From Candidatus Woesearchaeota archaeon (GTDB lineage Archaea > Nanobdellota > Nanobdellia > Woesearchaeales > JAFGPW01), in the NCBI GenBank assembly GCA_016935985.1, contig JAFGPW010000005.1, forward strand, positions 186,001 to 250,000: a DNA stretch of 64,000 bases, written 5' to 3'. This document shows, one piece after another, positions 26,358-36,260 of the stretch. The position numbers and the translations under genes were made by a program. The first letter of the stretch is position 1. Every line of letters starts with the position of its first letter. Under the pieces are notes generated by a model. It saw nothing but the letters and a program-made list of their open reading frames with translations, was not told the DNA's origin and ran no database searches.

Positions 26358-27083
26358 ATGCAGCAGCGTCGCGTATCCTCGGAGAAGTACGTGATCGCTG
26401 GCGTGATAACGCTCGGCATCTTCCTGCTCGGCCTCTTCCTCGGGCTCGTGATCGAGGGGAAAAGGGTCGTCTACATCCAGTCGATGGCGCGGGAGCAGAA
26501 GCTCGACTTCTCCTCGTTGCAGCTCCAGTACGCTTACATGGACCAGCTCTCGCAGGAGGACAACTGCCCGCGCGTGACGAAGGCCTTCGAGGACTCGATC
26601 GAGAGCCTGGAGGAGACAAGGCTGCGGCTCGAGAGCTACAACCAGAACGCGCAGATCAACAAGTACGACTTCACGGTGCTGCAGCGGGAGTACATCCAGG
26701 CGCAGATCAACTACTGGCTGCTCTCGAAGCGCACGCGCGCGACGTGCAACACGTCAGTCGCGACGGTGCTCTACTTCTACGGCACCAAGCAGCAGTGCCC
26801 CGACTGTGAGGAGCAGGCCTTCATCCTGACCTACCTCAAGAAGCGGCTCAAGGAGAGGCTGCTCGTCTTCGCCTTCGACGCGAACAACGAGGACGAGCCG
26901 ATGATCGACATCCTCAAGAAGACCTACAACTTCCAGGTCTACCCGACGGTCGTGGTCGAGGACACGATCTTCACCGGCCTCACCCCGATGGACGACATCC
27001 TCATCGGGATCTGCCCCTTCTATGACGAGACTGTCGAGGACTGCGCCGGCTTCTTCGCGGCCACCTCAGCCGATGGAGAATGA
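26358..27083 (+). CDS. Membrane-anchored thioredoxin-fold protein
   Basis: N-term TM; TVLYFYGTKQQCPDCEEQAFILTYLKK; cis-Pro-like QVYPTVVVED. Confidence 0.75.
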   Translation: MQQRRVSSEKYVIAGVITLGIFLLGLFLGLVIEGKRVVYIQSMAREQKLDFSSLQLQYAYMDQLSQEDNCPRVTKAFEDSIESLEETRLRLESYNQNAQINKYDFTVLQREYIQAQINYWLLSKRTRATCNTSVATVLYFYGTKQQCPDCEEQAFILTYLKKRLKERLLVFAFDANNEDEPMIDILKKTYNFQVYPTVVVEDTIFTGLTPMDDILIGICPFYDETVEDCAGFFAATSADGE

Positions 27084-28570
27084 GACCGTCCCCTCCCTTG
27101 CGGTTCCTCACGGACCATCGGGAACTGGCGCTGGTCCTCTTCGCGGCGCTCGCCGCGCGCCTCGTCTTCCTGCGCGACCCGCATGAGGTCTGGTGGGACG
27201 CCTCGGTCTACATCGGCATGGGGAGATTCATCTTCTCAGGGGGGGCTGCCGGCCTTTGGGAGCCGATACGCGGCCTTGTCTGGCCCTTCCTCCTCGGCAG
27301 CATCCAGGCGGTGGGACTCCCCTTGCTCCTCTCCGCGAAGGTCCTGCAGATCCTGCTCGTCCTCGCCTCCGTCGTGCTGGCGTACCTGATCGGCGAGCAC
27401 GCCTTCTCGCGCCGGGTGGCGGCATTCTCGGCAGCGCTCGTCGCGCTCTCATCCACTCTCTTCTTCGCGACCTTCCACCTCTACGTCGAGCCGCTCGCGC
27501 TCGCGCTCGCGCTATGCGGCATCCTCTGCTGGCTCAAGGGACGGCACCTGGCGGCGGGCATGCTCCTCTCGCTCGCGTTCCTCGCGAAGTTCCCGGCAGG
27601 GATGTTCTTCGGCATCGTCGTGCTGATCGAGGCGGCATCGCTCCTCTCGACAGACGCTGCGGAGAGGTCGCGGGCTCTCGCCTCGATCGGCAGGATGCTC
27701 CTCGGATTCTCGTTCCTCACAATCCCTTACCTCCTGCTCAACCTGGTGCTGTATGGGAGCCCGCTCTTCCCCCTCTTCCAGGCGAGCGAGGTGATCGGAG
27801 GGGTCGTCGCCTGCACCTCCCTCTACCTGCAGCCGTGGTCGTTCTACCTGGTCCACGCGGCGAAGGATTCCGCGCTCCACCTCTTCGCGGTCCTCGGCAT
27901 CGCCGGCCTCGCCGTCGGCCTGCGCGGCGAGCGGTACCGGCGCAGCCAGCTCGTCCTGCTGCTCCTCTTCGTCCCGGCGCTCTACTTCCAGTCCCTCGCG
28001 TGCAAGACGCCGCGCTACTTCCTGCTGATGCTCCCCGGCCTCGCGTTCCTCTCCGCCGTCGGGATCGATTCACTCGTCAGGCAGGCGAAGCGGCGGGAGC
28101 GGCTCTGGACCGCGCTCGCCCTCATCGCGATACTTGCGGTCGGCCTCCTCTCCGCGATCACGTACTACCATGGGAACGAGCGTTTCGAGATGAAGGGAGA
28201 AAGCTCCTTCTACACCTACCTCTCCGGGAAAGACGTCGACGGCGAGGTGCTCACCACGACACCGCACATCACGCTCTACGCGGACGCCCCGCTCGGCCTC
28301 GTCTACTACCCTCTCTTCGACTCCCGGAAGCTGGATGCGTACTCATCCTACGTGGATGAGAACAGGGACCGCATCGCCTATGTCTTCATCGACACCGCCG
28401 ATATCCCCTGCCCGCCCGATGACGATACGTGCGACGGGAAACGCGAGGGGTTCATCTCGCTGCTGAACCGGACGTTCGGCCAGCTCTACCGCGAGGACCT
28501 CGGCTGGACCGAGCGCCTCATCTTCGGCAGACGAGCAGATAGTGCGGGAAGAGCGCCCGTCGCACCCTGA
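27080..28570 (+). CDS. Polytopic GT39/PMT-type glycosyltransferase
   Basis: DPHEVWWDASVYIGMGRFIF; multiple TM helices. Confidence 0.75.
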   Translation: MRPSPPLRFLTDHRELALVLFAALAARLVFLRDPHEVWWDASVYIGMGRFIFSGGAAGLWEPIRGLVWPFLLGSIQAVGLPLLLSAKVLQILLVLASVVLAYLIGEHAFSRRVAAFSAALVALSSTLFFATFHLYVEPLALALALCGILCWLKGRHLAAGMLLSLAFLAKFPAGMFFGIVVLIEAASLLSTDAAERSRALASIGRMLLGFSFLTIPYLLLNLVLYGSPLFPLFQASEVIGGVVACTSLYLQPWSFYLVHAAKDSALHLFAVLGIAGLAVGLRGERYRRSQLVLLLLFVPALYFQSLACKTPRYFLLMLPGLAFLSAVGIDSLVRQAKRRERLWTALALIAILAVGLLSAITYYHGNERFEMKGESSFYTYLSGKDVDGEVLTTTPHITLYADAPLGLVYYPLFDSRKLDAYSSYVDENRDRIAYVFIDTADIPCPPDDDTCDGKREGFISLLNRTFGQLYREDLGWTERLIFGRRADSAGRAPVAP

Positions 28571-29123
28571 TCCCCTCGACCCTGAACCCCCTCTCCCGCA
28601 GATCGTCCTCGAGCCGCCGCCGATCGAGGTACCACATCCTGCCGCCCTTTGTCATCAGCTTGTCAAGGAGCCAGGTGATGCCGATACGCACGGTATCCGC
28701 AGGGTCGACCTCCTTGACCACGAGAACGCCTCCCCGCCTGAGCCTCGTGGCGCAGGCGTCGATGAGGATCGTCTGGGCGGGCGGCGGGATATGGTGGAGC
28801 AGGTCGACGAGAAGCAGGCAGTCCGCGTGCATGATCGCAGGGTCCTTGACGATGTCCTTCGCGACGAAGGAGAGGTTCGGGACCCTTGCCGCGCTCTCTT
28901 GCGCACGCCTCACCCTGTGGGGATCGAGCTCGAGCCCGACGACATTTCGCGTCCGAGACCGCCGGGCGAGGTAGTTGGCGAGCACGCCGCATCCCGAGCC
29001 GATGTCCACGATGAGCCCCCGCACCGGCACGTGCGCGCCGATCTCCTCGAGCGGGATGATGCGCTGGCGCACCCATACGTAGGCGCGCACGAACGCTCCC
29101 TTATAGTATCGTGCGAACTCCAT
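28518..29123 (-). CDS. Class I SAM-dependent methyltransferase
   Basis: VDIGSGCGVLANYLARR; VGLELDPHRVRRAQE; DCLLLVDLLHHIP. Confidence 0.85.
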   Translation of the reverse strand: MEFARYYKGAFVRAYVWVRQRIIPLEEIGAHVPVRGLIVDIGSGCGVLANYLARRSRTRNVVGLELDPHRVRRAQESAARVPNLSFVAKDIVKDPAIMHADCLLLVDLLHHIPPPAQTILIDACATRLRRGGVLVVKEVDPADTVRIGITWLLDKLMTKGGRMWYLDRRRLEDDLRERGFRVEGIRVRRALFPHYLLVCRR

Positions 29124-29174
29124 AGGGTATCCTTGGCAAAACTATTATATACGGCTTTCGTCTCCTGCCGTGGC

Positions 29175-30032
29175 ATGGGCATCCGGACGCTTGTATCCCT
29201 CATGCGCGTGCCACAATGGTACAAGAGCCTGATGGTCCTGCTCGCGCTCATCTTCTCGGGACGGCTCCTCGACCCCTCTTCCATGCTTCAGGCAAGCATC
29301 GCTTTCGTCGCGCTCTCGCTCGTCTCGTCCGCCGGCTACATCCTCAACGACCTCGTCGACCTGCGGGCAGACCGCGCGCACCCGGAGAAGCGGAAGCGGC
29401 CGGTCGCGGCAGGCCTCGTCTCGAAGCCGGTGGCGGCGCTCGTCATGCTCCTCTCGCTCGTCGTCGGCTTCGGCCTCGGTGCCGCGCTCCCGCCTGGCTT
29501 CCTCCTCGCGATCGCGGGCGTTTTCGGCATATTCGTCCTCTATTCTCTCCTGCTGCGCCGCGTGGCGTTCGCGGACATCCTCGCGATCTCGACGAACTTC
29601 GCGCTGCGGGCGGTCGCCGGGGCGCTCGCGATCTCCGTATGGGTGTCGCCCTGGCTCATCCTCTGCCCCTTCTTCCTCTCCCTCTTCCTCTCGGTGTCCA
29701 AGCGCCGGGCGACGGTCGCGCTGCTTGGGAGGAAGGCGGCCTCCTTCAGCCCTGCCCTTTCCGCCTACACCCCTGAGACCACCGACGCCCTCTCGGTCGT
29801 GAGCCTCACCGCGCTGCTGCTGAGCTACGCCCTCTACAGCTTCCTCTCAGGCAACACCGTCCTCTTCGTCACGCTCCCGGTGGCGCTCTACGCGCTCTTC
29901 CGCTACTTCTGGCTGTCCCGCGCCGATTCGGCGGTCGGCCGCGAGCCGAGCCTCGCTGCTTGGGACCCAGGGCTTCTCCTATCCCTGGCCCTCTGGACCG
30001 GGCTGATCCTCCTCGCCCTCTACCTCGCCTGA
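29175..30032 (+). CDS. UbiA prenyltransferase family protein
   Basis: ILNDLVDLRADRAHPEKRKRPVAAG (NDxxDxxxD); hydrophobic helices; resembles decaprenyl-phosphate phosphoribosyltransferase-type UbiA. Confidence 0.85.
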   Translation: MGIRTLVSLMRVPQWYKSLMVLLALIFSGRLLDPSSMLQASIAFVALSLVSSAGYILNDLVDLRADRAHPEKRKRPVAAGLVSKPVAALVMLLSLVVGFGLGAALPPGFLLAIAGVFGIFVLYSLLLRRVAFADILAISTNFALRAVAGALAISVWVSPWLILCPFFLSLFLSVSKRRATVALLGRKAASFSPALSAYTPETTDALSVVSLTALLLSYALYSFLSGNTVLFVTLPVALYALFRYFWLSRADSAVGREPSLAAWDPGLLLSLALWTGLILLALYLA

Positions 30033-30113
30033 GCGCATTCGGGCCCGGACGGTGGTGAAAAGGGAAAGATTTAAAAACCGAAAACCACCCTTGATTTAAA
30101 AAGAGGTGATGGT

Positions 30114-33100
30114 GTGCACATCACGAAAAAGAGGCTCGCAGTAATCACAGTGCTCCTCACAGCCCTCCTCGCGGTAGGCCTCGCCGCAGGGTTCAGCGTC
30201 ATCATCGAGACCCCGCAGCCGGATGTGGTGATCGAAGGCCTGTATCTCCTCAATGTCTCGATCCTCAATCAGGATGTCACCAATATCACTTTCTTCCTGG
30301 ATTCGTATTCGACCCTCATCGGATTCAACGACACTTTTTCAAACAGCACAAACTACACCTTTTTCTGGAACACCTCAAGCGTCTCCGACGGCCTCTATAC
30401 TCTCTTAGTCAACGCCACGAACTGGTCAGGAGCGAATGTGACGAACAGTTCGGGCAATGTCCGGATCGACAATAACGCTCCCACCTGGTCATCGGAGAGC
30501 TCGAATACGACAATCCGAGCCAGGGAGGTTCTCCTCTCGGTCTACTGGCAGGACACCTTCAACTCTTCATCATACCTCTTTTCTACGAATAACTCCGGGA
30601 TGTGGGTAAATGGATCCTGGACTTCCTTTAACGGTCTCAATTGGTCAAATTCCTCGATACTGCTCAATGACACCGTCGGCGTTCATGTCGGATGGATGGT
30701 CTATGCGAACGATTCCCTCAACCATATGAACCAGACGTCTGTCTTCACCATCGTCACCACCGGCAAGCCGAACACATTACCACAAGCACCAATACTCTTC
30801 TCTCCGGTGAACCTCTCGCAGACCGGCAACCTGACCCCCAACTTCTGGTTCAATGCGACGGATGCCGAGAACGCGACGCTCAACTGCTCGCTCTATGTGA
30901 ACGGCTCCTGGACCGCGTCGGCTGTCGCCTCCAACGGGTCGAACGAGTCAGTCAACTATACCTTCGGTTCATACGGCGATTATCTCTGGTATATAAACTG
31001 TTCTGATGGGGAGTTTGTGAACGCCTCGATCGTAGCCTCCCTCAACCTTACGGATGGCGTCTCGCCAGCGTTCCTATCTGTCTTCAACTACTCGATAACG
31101 AACGAGTCGGCGGTGGTGAACTTCACGCTCGACAAGCTCGCGAACGCGACGCTCACGCTCAACGGCACGAACTACACAAACAGCAGCTTCCTGAGCGATT
31201 ATCTCTTCAATCTCATCGGCCTGAACGCGAGTACCCTGTATGTCTATACAATCACCGCCTGCAACCAATGGGGCTACTGCAACGAGACAGGGCCATACAA
31301 CTTCACGACACAGGTGACGCCAGTGAACACGCCTCCTGACGTGCCGACGCTCTACTATCCGGTCAACACCTCGCAGATCGGGAACCTCTCTGTCTGGTTT
31401 TGGTTCAACGCGACGGATGCGGAGAACGCGACGCTCAACTGCTCGGTGTATGTGAACGGCTCATGGGTTGCCTGGGCACCTGCTTCGAACGGCACGAACG
31501 CCTCGGTCAACTATTCCTTCGGCTCGTATGGGAACTACTCCTGGTATGTCAACTGTTCTGACGGCGAGTACTGGAGCAGCTCGGCGGACGCGTGGATACA
31601 TCATATCGACAACGTCCCCCCAACCTTCCTATCGGTGTTCAACTACTCGATCACGAACGAGTCGGCGGTGGTGAACTTCACGCTTGACAAGCTTGGGAAC
31701 ATGACCGTCACGCTGAACGGCACGAACCATACGAACACTTCTTTCCGGCTCAACCACATCATCGCTCTCTCTGGGCTCAATGCGAGCGCGCAGTATGTGT
31801 ATGCCCTCATCGCCTGTAACCTGTGGGGCTACTGCAACGAGACGGGCCCCTACTCCTTCACGACGAACGCGACCCCGACGCCGAATGCCGGTCCTGATGG
31901 CATCGAGGCGTTCTATCCTGTGTCTGATACGCAGAACGACAATCTGACCGTATTCTTTTGGTTTAACGTGATGGATCCTGACAATGCGACGCTGTCGTGC
32001 GGCCTGTATATCAACGGCACGCTCAACCAGACGAACGCATCGGTTGCGAATAGCACGAACACTTCCTTCACCTGGGCTTTCGGTGCGTACGGCGACTATT
32101 CATGGTCTGTCAACTGCACCGATGGCGAGTACTTCAACTGGACCGCTCCCGCGGCGTTCACCTTGGCTGATACCGTGCCGCCGGCGATATCCGGCGTCGT
32201 CAACCACACCATCACCAATGTCTCAGCGATCGTCAACTTCAGTATCGACAAGCTCGCGAACGCGACGATCGCCCTGAACAGCAGCGTGAACTATACCGAC
32301 ACCTCGTTCAACACGAGCCATAGCATCGCGCTCTCTGGCCTCTCGCCCAACACGAGCTACTCCTACACAGTTTATGCCTGCAACCCGTGTGGCTATTGCG
32401 CCTCTGACGGCCCGTACCTCTTCAACACCACGCCAACCGCACCCAACACCCCGCCGAACGTCACGCTCCTCTACCCGACCGACGGCCTGCAGCTCAACAA
32501 CACCGCGACCGCCACCTTCAACTTCTCGGTCATCGACAACACGAGCGCCTCCCTCACCTGCACGCTCTACATCAACGGGAGCGCGAACGCGACCGATGCG
32601 GCGGTATCGAACGACACCAACAGCGAACTCGCTACCGGCATCGGCAACGGCTTCTACCAGTGGCTCGTCTCCTGCACGGACGGCGAGTACGCCGTGAACT
32701 CGACCGTGTTTGGCCTCACGGTCGCCGACACCCAGCCGCCGGCCTTCCATTCCATCGTCCTCAGCGAGGACTATGTCCAGAGCGGCACCAACGTCACCAT
32801 CACCGTCAACGCGAGCGACGCCTACGGCATCGCCGGCGTCACCGCGGAAGGCGTCTCCCTCAGCTACGCGGCCGGGCTCTGGAGCGGGACGATCGCGCTT
32901 GCCGACAAGGCGGAGGACAATGTCACGGTGAACGCGACCGACAGCAACGGCAACGTCGCCATTAACACCTCGACGGCGTACACCATCGACGACCTCGACC
33001 CAGTCTTCGGGACGATCACCGTCACGCCGAACATCATAACATCATCCGCCACCGTCGCCTATGCCGTCGGCTGCGAGGACAACACCACGGTCGTGAGCGT

Positions 33101-36059
33101 GACTGCCGAAGGCCATTCCCTCACCTATAACGGCACGCACTGGACCGGCAGCGGCGCCACACAGGGCGACGACGTCACGAGCGTGTACGCGGTCGACCGT
33201 GCCGGGAACGCCGGATGGGACAACAGCACCCCCTACTTCACAGACGACGAGGCGCCGGCTCTCGCCATCACCTATCCGACGCAGCTCCAGAACGTGTCAA
33301 ACAAGACCGTCGTCATGCAGTACACCATCACGGACGCGTTCCCGAACGCCTCCTGGGGCTACCAGGACTACCAGCCCGTCGCGATAAACGTCTCCGGAAC
33401 CAACAGGACCCTCGCCTTCGTCTACCCAGGGATCCACTACCTGCACCTCTGCGCGAACGACACCGCCGGCAACAGCGCTTGCGTCAACCGCACCTTCAGA
33501 ATCACCAACTACACGATGGTCATCTCGAACTGGACAGCCGTGCTGAACGGGACCATCAACGCCTCGAACATCTCGGTCCTGCACCCGAACGGCACCGCGG
33601 TGAACGAGACCGAGGAGATGAACCGGAGCCTCACGATCACCATCGAGAAGGAGACCATCACCGTAGAGATCGAGAACGTAACCGGAAGCGAGGCCTCCTG
33701 GGAGACGCCGTTCGACATGAGCGTGAACGACACCAACCTCACGCAGGAGGTGGAGCAGGAGATCGGCACCCAGGCCATCGACTCGGTGCGGCTCACGAAC
33801 TTCAGCCTCTTCCTCAACGACTCGGCTGCGGACTATACGGGTGTCGTCTACCTGCCGCACAACCCCTCCTTCTACGGGCGCATCCACTACTGCGGGAACG
33901 ACAGCTTCGGCGAGTGCGAGCAGGTGCCTGCCTGCACCCAGCCCCGCGTCCCGAGCCCCTGCTATGGGGACAACGGCACCAGGACCAAGGTGTATGTCCC
34001 CCACTTCTCGGGCGTCTTCGGCGCGAACGACACGGTCGTCCCGTCAATCGCCATATCGAGCCCCGCCGACGCAGGCACGCTCGGCTATTCGTACAACATC
34101 CCGCTCCTCGTGAGCGCATCGGAGACGGCGAACTGCTCCTGGGTCCTCAACACGAACGCGAGCGTGGACTTCACGCAGACGGGCGCGGAATCCTTCTCCG
34201 CGCTCCTCGCGATCTACGAGAACGCCGCGCACACGATCAACGTCAGCTGCGCCGACGGCGCCGGCAACGAGGCGTGGAACACGACGACGTTCACGATCAG
34301 CGACCTCTCGGCGGCGCAGCCGAGCCTCACCGTCACCGACACCACCTCCTCGATCACCTTCTCCTGGACCCAGCTCGAGCCGGTGAACTACTCGGTCCGG
34401 TATGGGCTCAACGCCTCCTACAGCTCGAACGACAGCTCGTCATCCTTCACGACCTCCCATAGTCACACCATCTCCTCGCTCTCCGCATCGACCCGTTATT
34501 ACTACAATGTCACGGTCTGCGACCGGCTCGGGAACTGCAATAGCACAGCGAGCAGCGAGGTGACCGATGCGACGAGCAGCGGCTCGGGAGACGACGAAGA
34601 CGAGGATGAAAGCAGCTCGTCCCGGAGATCATCAGCAGGCCTCCCCGGCCTCTCGCTCGACACCGAGCGCGTGACAAAGATTATTTCAAGCCTCGACGTC
34701 GGCGTCACGACCGTCTGGACGATCTCGAAAGAGATACTCGCCGTGACCGAGGTCCGGATAACCGCAGCCATGCGGATCGGCTCCGCCACCATCACGCTCA
34801 CGAAGCTTTCCGGACGGCCTGGGGGCGTGACGACGCTTGCTGGCGGCATATTCCAGTACCTCGAGTTCGAGAAGACGGGCATCACCGACGCGCAACTCGG
34901 CGATGTCGACATTTCCTTCCGCGTCCCGAAGAGCTGGCTCTCGGACCAGGGGATCGTCGCGTCCGACGTGCAGCTGTACCGCTTCACCGAAGGCGGCTGG
35001 ATTGCGCTCCCGACCACGCGCACCGGAAACGACGATGCCGACTATTACTACACCGCCTCCTCTGCGGGATTCTCCTACTTCGCCATCGGCGGGCCGGTCA
35101 CCCTCCAACCGTCCGGCACCGCCGGCGCGGCGGTCGCAGGCACGAACGGGACCGAGGAGCTCGTCATCCCCGAAATCAACGGCACGCTCGAGGAGGGGCT
35201 GCTTGACCTCTCGCCTGACGAGACGACGACGCCCCGCGAGATCACGGCAGAGCCGGATGAGGTCCCTGTCGTAGGAGGGTTCTCGACGCCCTGGTGGCTC
35301 TGGACGCTCGTCGGCTTCGTCGTGGGCGTCGGCGTCATCGGCGCGGTGCTCATCTTCGTCAACATGCACTTCAGGTTCCCGACAGCGCCTCCGCCGGCCG
35401 AGGAGGGCAGCGCTGCCGCGGCTGCCGCGGCGGAAGAGCCCCAGCCAGCGTCTGAGGAAGGGAAGACGACCATCGCGGTCGCCGTCAAGTCGAAGGTAAA
35501 GCCGGTCAAGCGGAAGCTCGGCGAGAGGAAGGCGGGGGCCGAAGCCGAGCTCGCCGAGGCGGTGGAGGCGGCGAAAGCGAGCGCGAAGGAGGGCTTCGAG
35601 GTCGTGTTCCAGCTCGCCGACGGCAGGCAGGTCAGGAACCTCCACGACCTCCTCGACGCCCTCTCTGAGATCGACGACGACACGTTCAGGCTGCATGTGA
35701 CAGACGAGAAGAACGAGATATCCGACTGGGTCAGGCACGTCTTCGAGGACTACAAGCTCGCGAGCCAGATCGATGATGTCCGGGTCCGTGAGGAGATGTG
35801 CCGGAAGATCGAGACGCGGCTCATCGAAGTCGGCAGGCGCATCAAGAAGCAGGAGGAGAAGTCGCTTGACGCGATAGAGAACAACCTCGCGAGGATCGGC
35901 ATCACCGTCCCTGAGGCGAAGATCCGACAGCTCATGAAATATGTCAAGCACGCATTCTCCCATCAGGAGCCTGAGGTCCGTGTGCGCGAGGACATGATCA
36001 GTGTCGGCTGGCCCGAGGAGGTCGTCGACGAGGTCCTCAAAGAGATACGCTCCTCATAA
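30114..36059 (+). CDS. Giant surface protein: signal peptide, Ig/Fn3-like repeats, dense N-glycosylation sequons, PGF-pre-PGF-like domain, C-terminal TM and cytosolic DUF5752-like domain
   Basis: GAGGTGAT SD then GTG start; repeated FWFNATDAENATLNCSxYVNGSW units; SFRVPKSWLSDQGIVASDVQLYRFTEGGW; TM near 35280-35370. Confidence 0.8.
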   Translation: MHITKKRLAVITVLLTALLAVGLAAGFSVIIETPQPDVVIEGLYLLNVSILNQDVTNITFFLDSYSTLIGFNDTFSNSTNYTFFWNTSSVSDGLYTLLVNATNWSGANVTNSSGNVRIDNNAPTWSSESSNTTIRAREVLLSVYWQDTFNSSSYLFSTNNSGMWVNGSWTSFNGLNWSNSSILLNDTVGVHVGWMVYANDSLNHMNQTSVFTIVTTGKPNTLPQAPILFSPVNLSQTGNLTPNFWFNATDAENATLNCSLYVNGSWTASAVASNGSNESVNYTFGSYGDYLWYINCSDGEFVNASIVASLNLTDGVSPAFLSVFNYSITNESAVVNFTLDKLANATLTLNGTNYTNSSFLSDYLFNLIGLNASTLYVYTITACNQWGYCNETGPYNFTTQVTPVNTPPDVPTLYYPVNTSQIGNLSVWFWFNATDAENATLNCSVYVNGSWVAWAPASNGTNASVNYSFGSYGNYSWYVNCSDGEYWSSSADAWIHHIDNVPPTFLSVFNYSITNESAVVNFTLDKLGNMTVTLNGTNHTNTSFRLNHIIALSGLNASAQYVYALIACNLWGYCNETGPYSFTTNATPTPNAGPDGIEAFYPVSDTQNDNLTVFFWFNVMDPDNATLSCGLYINGTLNQTNASVANSTNTSFTWAFGAYGDYSWSVNCTDGEYFNWTAPAAFTLADTVPPAISGVVNHTITNVSAIVNFSIDKLANATIALNSSVNYTDTSFNTSHSIALSGLSPNTSYSYTVYACNPCGYCASDGPYLFNTTPTAPNTPPNVTLLYPTDGLQLNNTATATFNFSVIDNTSASLTCTLYINGSANATDAAVSNDTNSELATGIGNGFYQWLVSCTDGEYAVNSTVFGLTVADTQPPAFHSIVLSEDYVQSGTNVTITVNASDAYGIAGVTAEGVSLSYAAGLWSGTIALADKAEDNVTVNATDSNGNVAINTSTAYTIDDLDPVFGTITVTPNIITSSATVAYAVGCEDNTTVVSVTAEGHSLTYNGTHWTGSGATQGDDVTSVYAVDRAGNAGWDNSTPYFTDDEAPALAITYPTQLQNVSNKTVVMQYTITDAFPNASWGYQDYQPVAINVSGTNRTLAFVYPGIHYLHLCANDTAGNSACVNRTFRITNYTMVISNWTAVLNGTINASNISVLHPNGTAVNETEEMNRSLTITIEKETITVEIENVTGSEASWETPFDMSVNDTNLTQEVEQEIGTQAIDSVRLTNFSLFLNDSAADYTGVVYLPHNPSFYGRIHYCGNDSFGECEQVPACTQPRVPSPCYGDNGTRTKVYVPHFSGVFGANDTVVPSIAISSPADAGTLGYSYNIPLLVSASETANCSWVLNTNASVDFTQTGAESFSALLAIYENAAHTINVSCADGAGNEAWNTTTFTISDLSAAQPSLTVTDTTSSITFSWTQLEPVNYSVRYGLNASYSSNDSSSSFTTSHSHTISSLSASTRYYYNVTVCDRLGNCNSTASSEVTDATSSGSGDDEDEDESSSSRRSSAGLPGLSLDTERVTKIISSLDVGVTTVWTISKEILAVTEVRITAAMRIGSATITLTKLSGRPGGVTTLAGGIFQYLEFEKTGITDAQLGDVDISFRVPKSWLSDQGIVASDVQLYRFTEGGWIALPTTRTGNDDADYYYTASSAGFSYFAIGGPVTLQPSGTAGAAVAGTNGTEELVIPEINGTLEEGLLDLSPDETTTPREITAEPDEVPVVGGFSTPWWLWTLVGFVVGVGVIGAVLIFVNMHFRFPTAPPPAEEGSAAAAAAAEEPQPASEEGKTTIAVAVKSKVKPVKRKLGERKAGAEAELAEAVEAAKASAKEGFEVVFQLADGRQVRNLHDLLDALSEIDDDTFRLHVTDEKNEISDWVRHVFEDYKLASQIDDVRVREEMCRKIETRLIEVGRRIKKQEEKSLDAIENNLARIGITVPEAKIRQLMKYVKHAFSHQEPEVRVREDMISVGWPEEVVDEVLKEIRSS
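30773..32960 (+). repeat. About four diverged coding repeats, period ~555 bp
   Basis: NTPPDVPxLxxPVNxSQxGNLxxxFWFNATDAENATLNCS units starting near 30773, 31327, 31885, 32443; near-identical DNA blocks e.g. around 31083 and 31638. Confidence 0.75.
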
Positions 36060-36104
36060 AGTCTGTTATTTGACATATCAACTAAGTATAATAATTATCA
36101 ATTT

Positions 36105-36257
36105 GTTAAATTATTTAACTATTTTGCCTCACTCCCCAATTCCTATTTCTTGAATGAATGCCTACTATAAGCTATTCTGTTAAATGAATTAACATTTATT
36201 ATGTTATTTCAGGTAACATAGAAAGATATATATAGTATATATGTTAAATGATATAAC
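36105..36257. promoter_or_regulatory. AT-rich operator-like region with four GTTA-N7-TAAC 15-mers
   Basis: GTTAAATTATTTAAC 36105-36119; GTTAAATGAATTAAC 36179-36193; GTTATTTCAGGTAAC 36203-36217; GTTAAATGATATAAC 36243-36257; TATA-like agatatatatagtatat between the last two. Confidence 0.8.
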
Positions 36258-36260
36258 AGT

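Noticed and set aside
30773-32960. CRISPR-like periodic repeats
   Set aside because: Repeats are in-frame protein-coding units of ~555 bp, not short direct repeats with spacers
34686-35963. 425-aa ORF on - strand
   Set aside because: Antisense to the C-terminal region of the giant surface protein; compositional shadow
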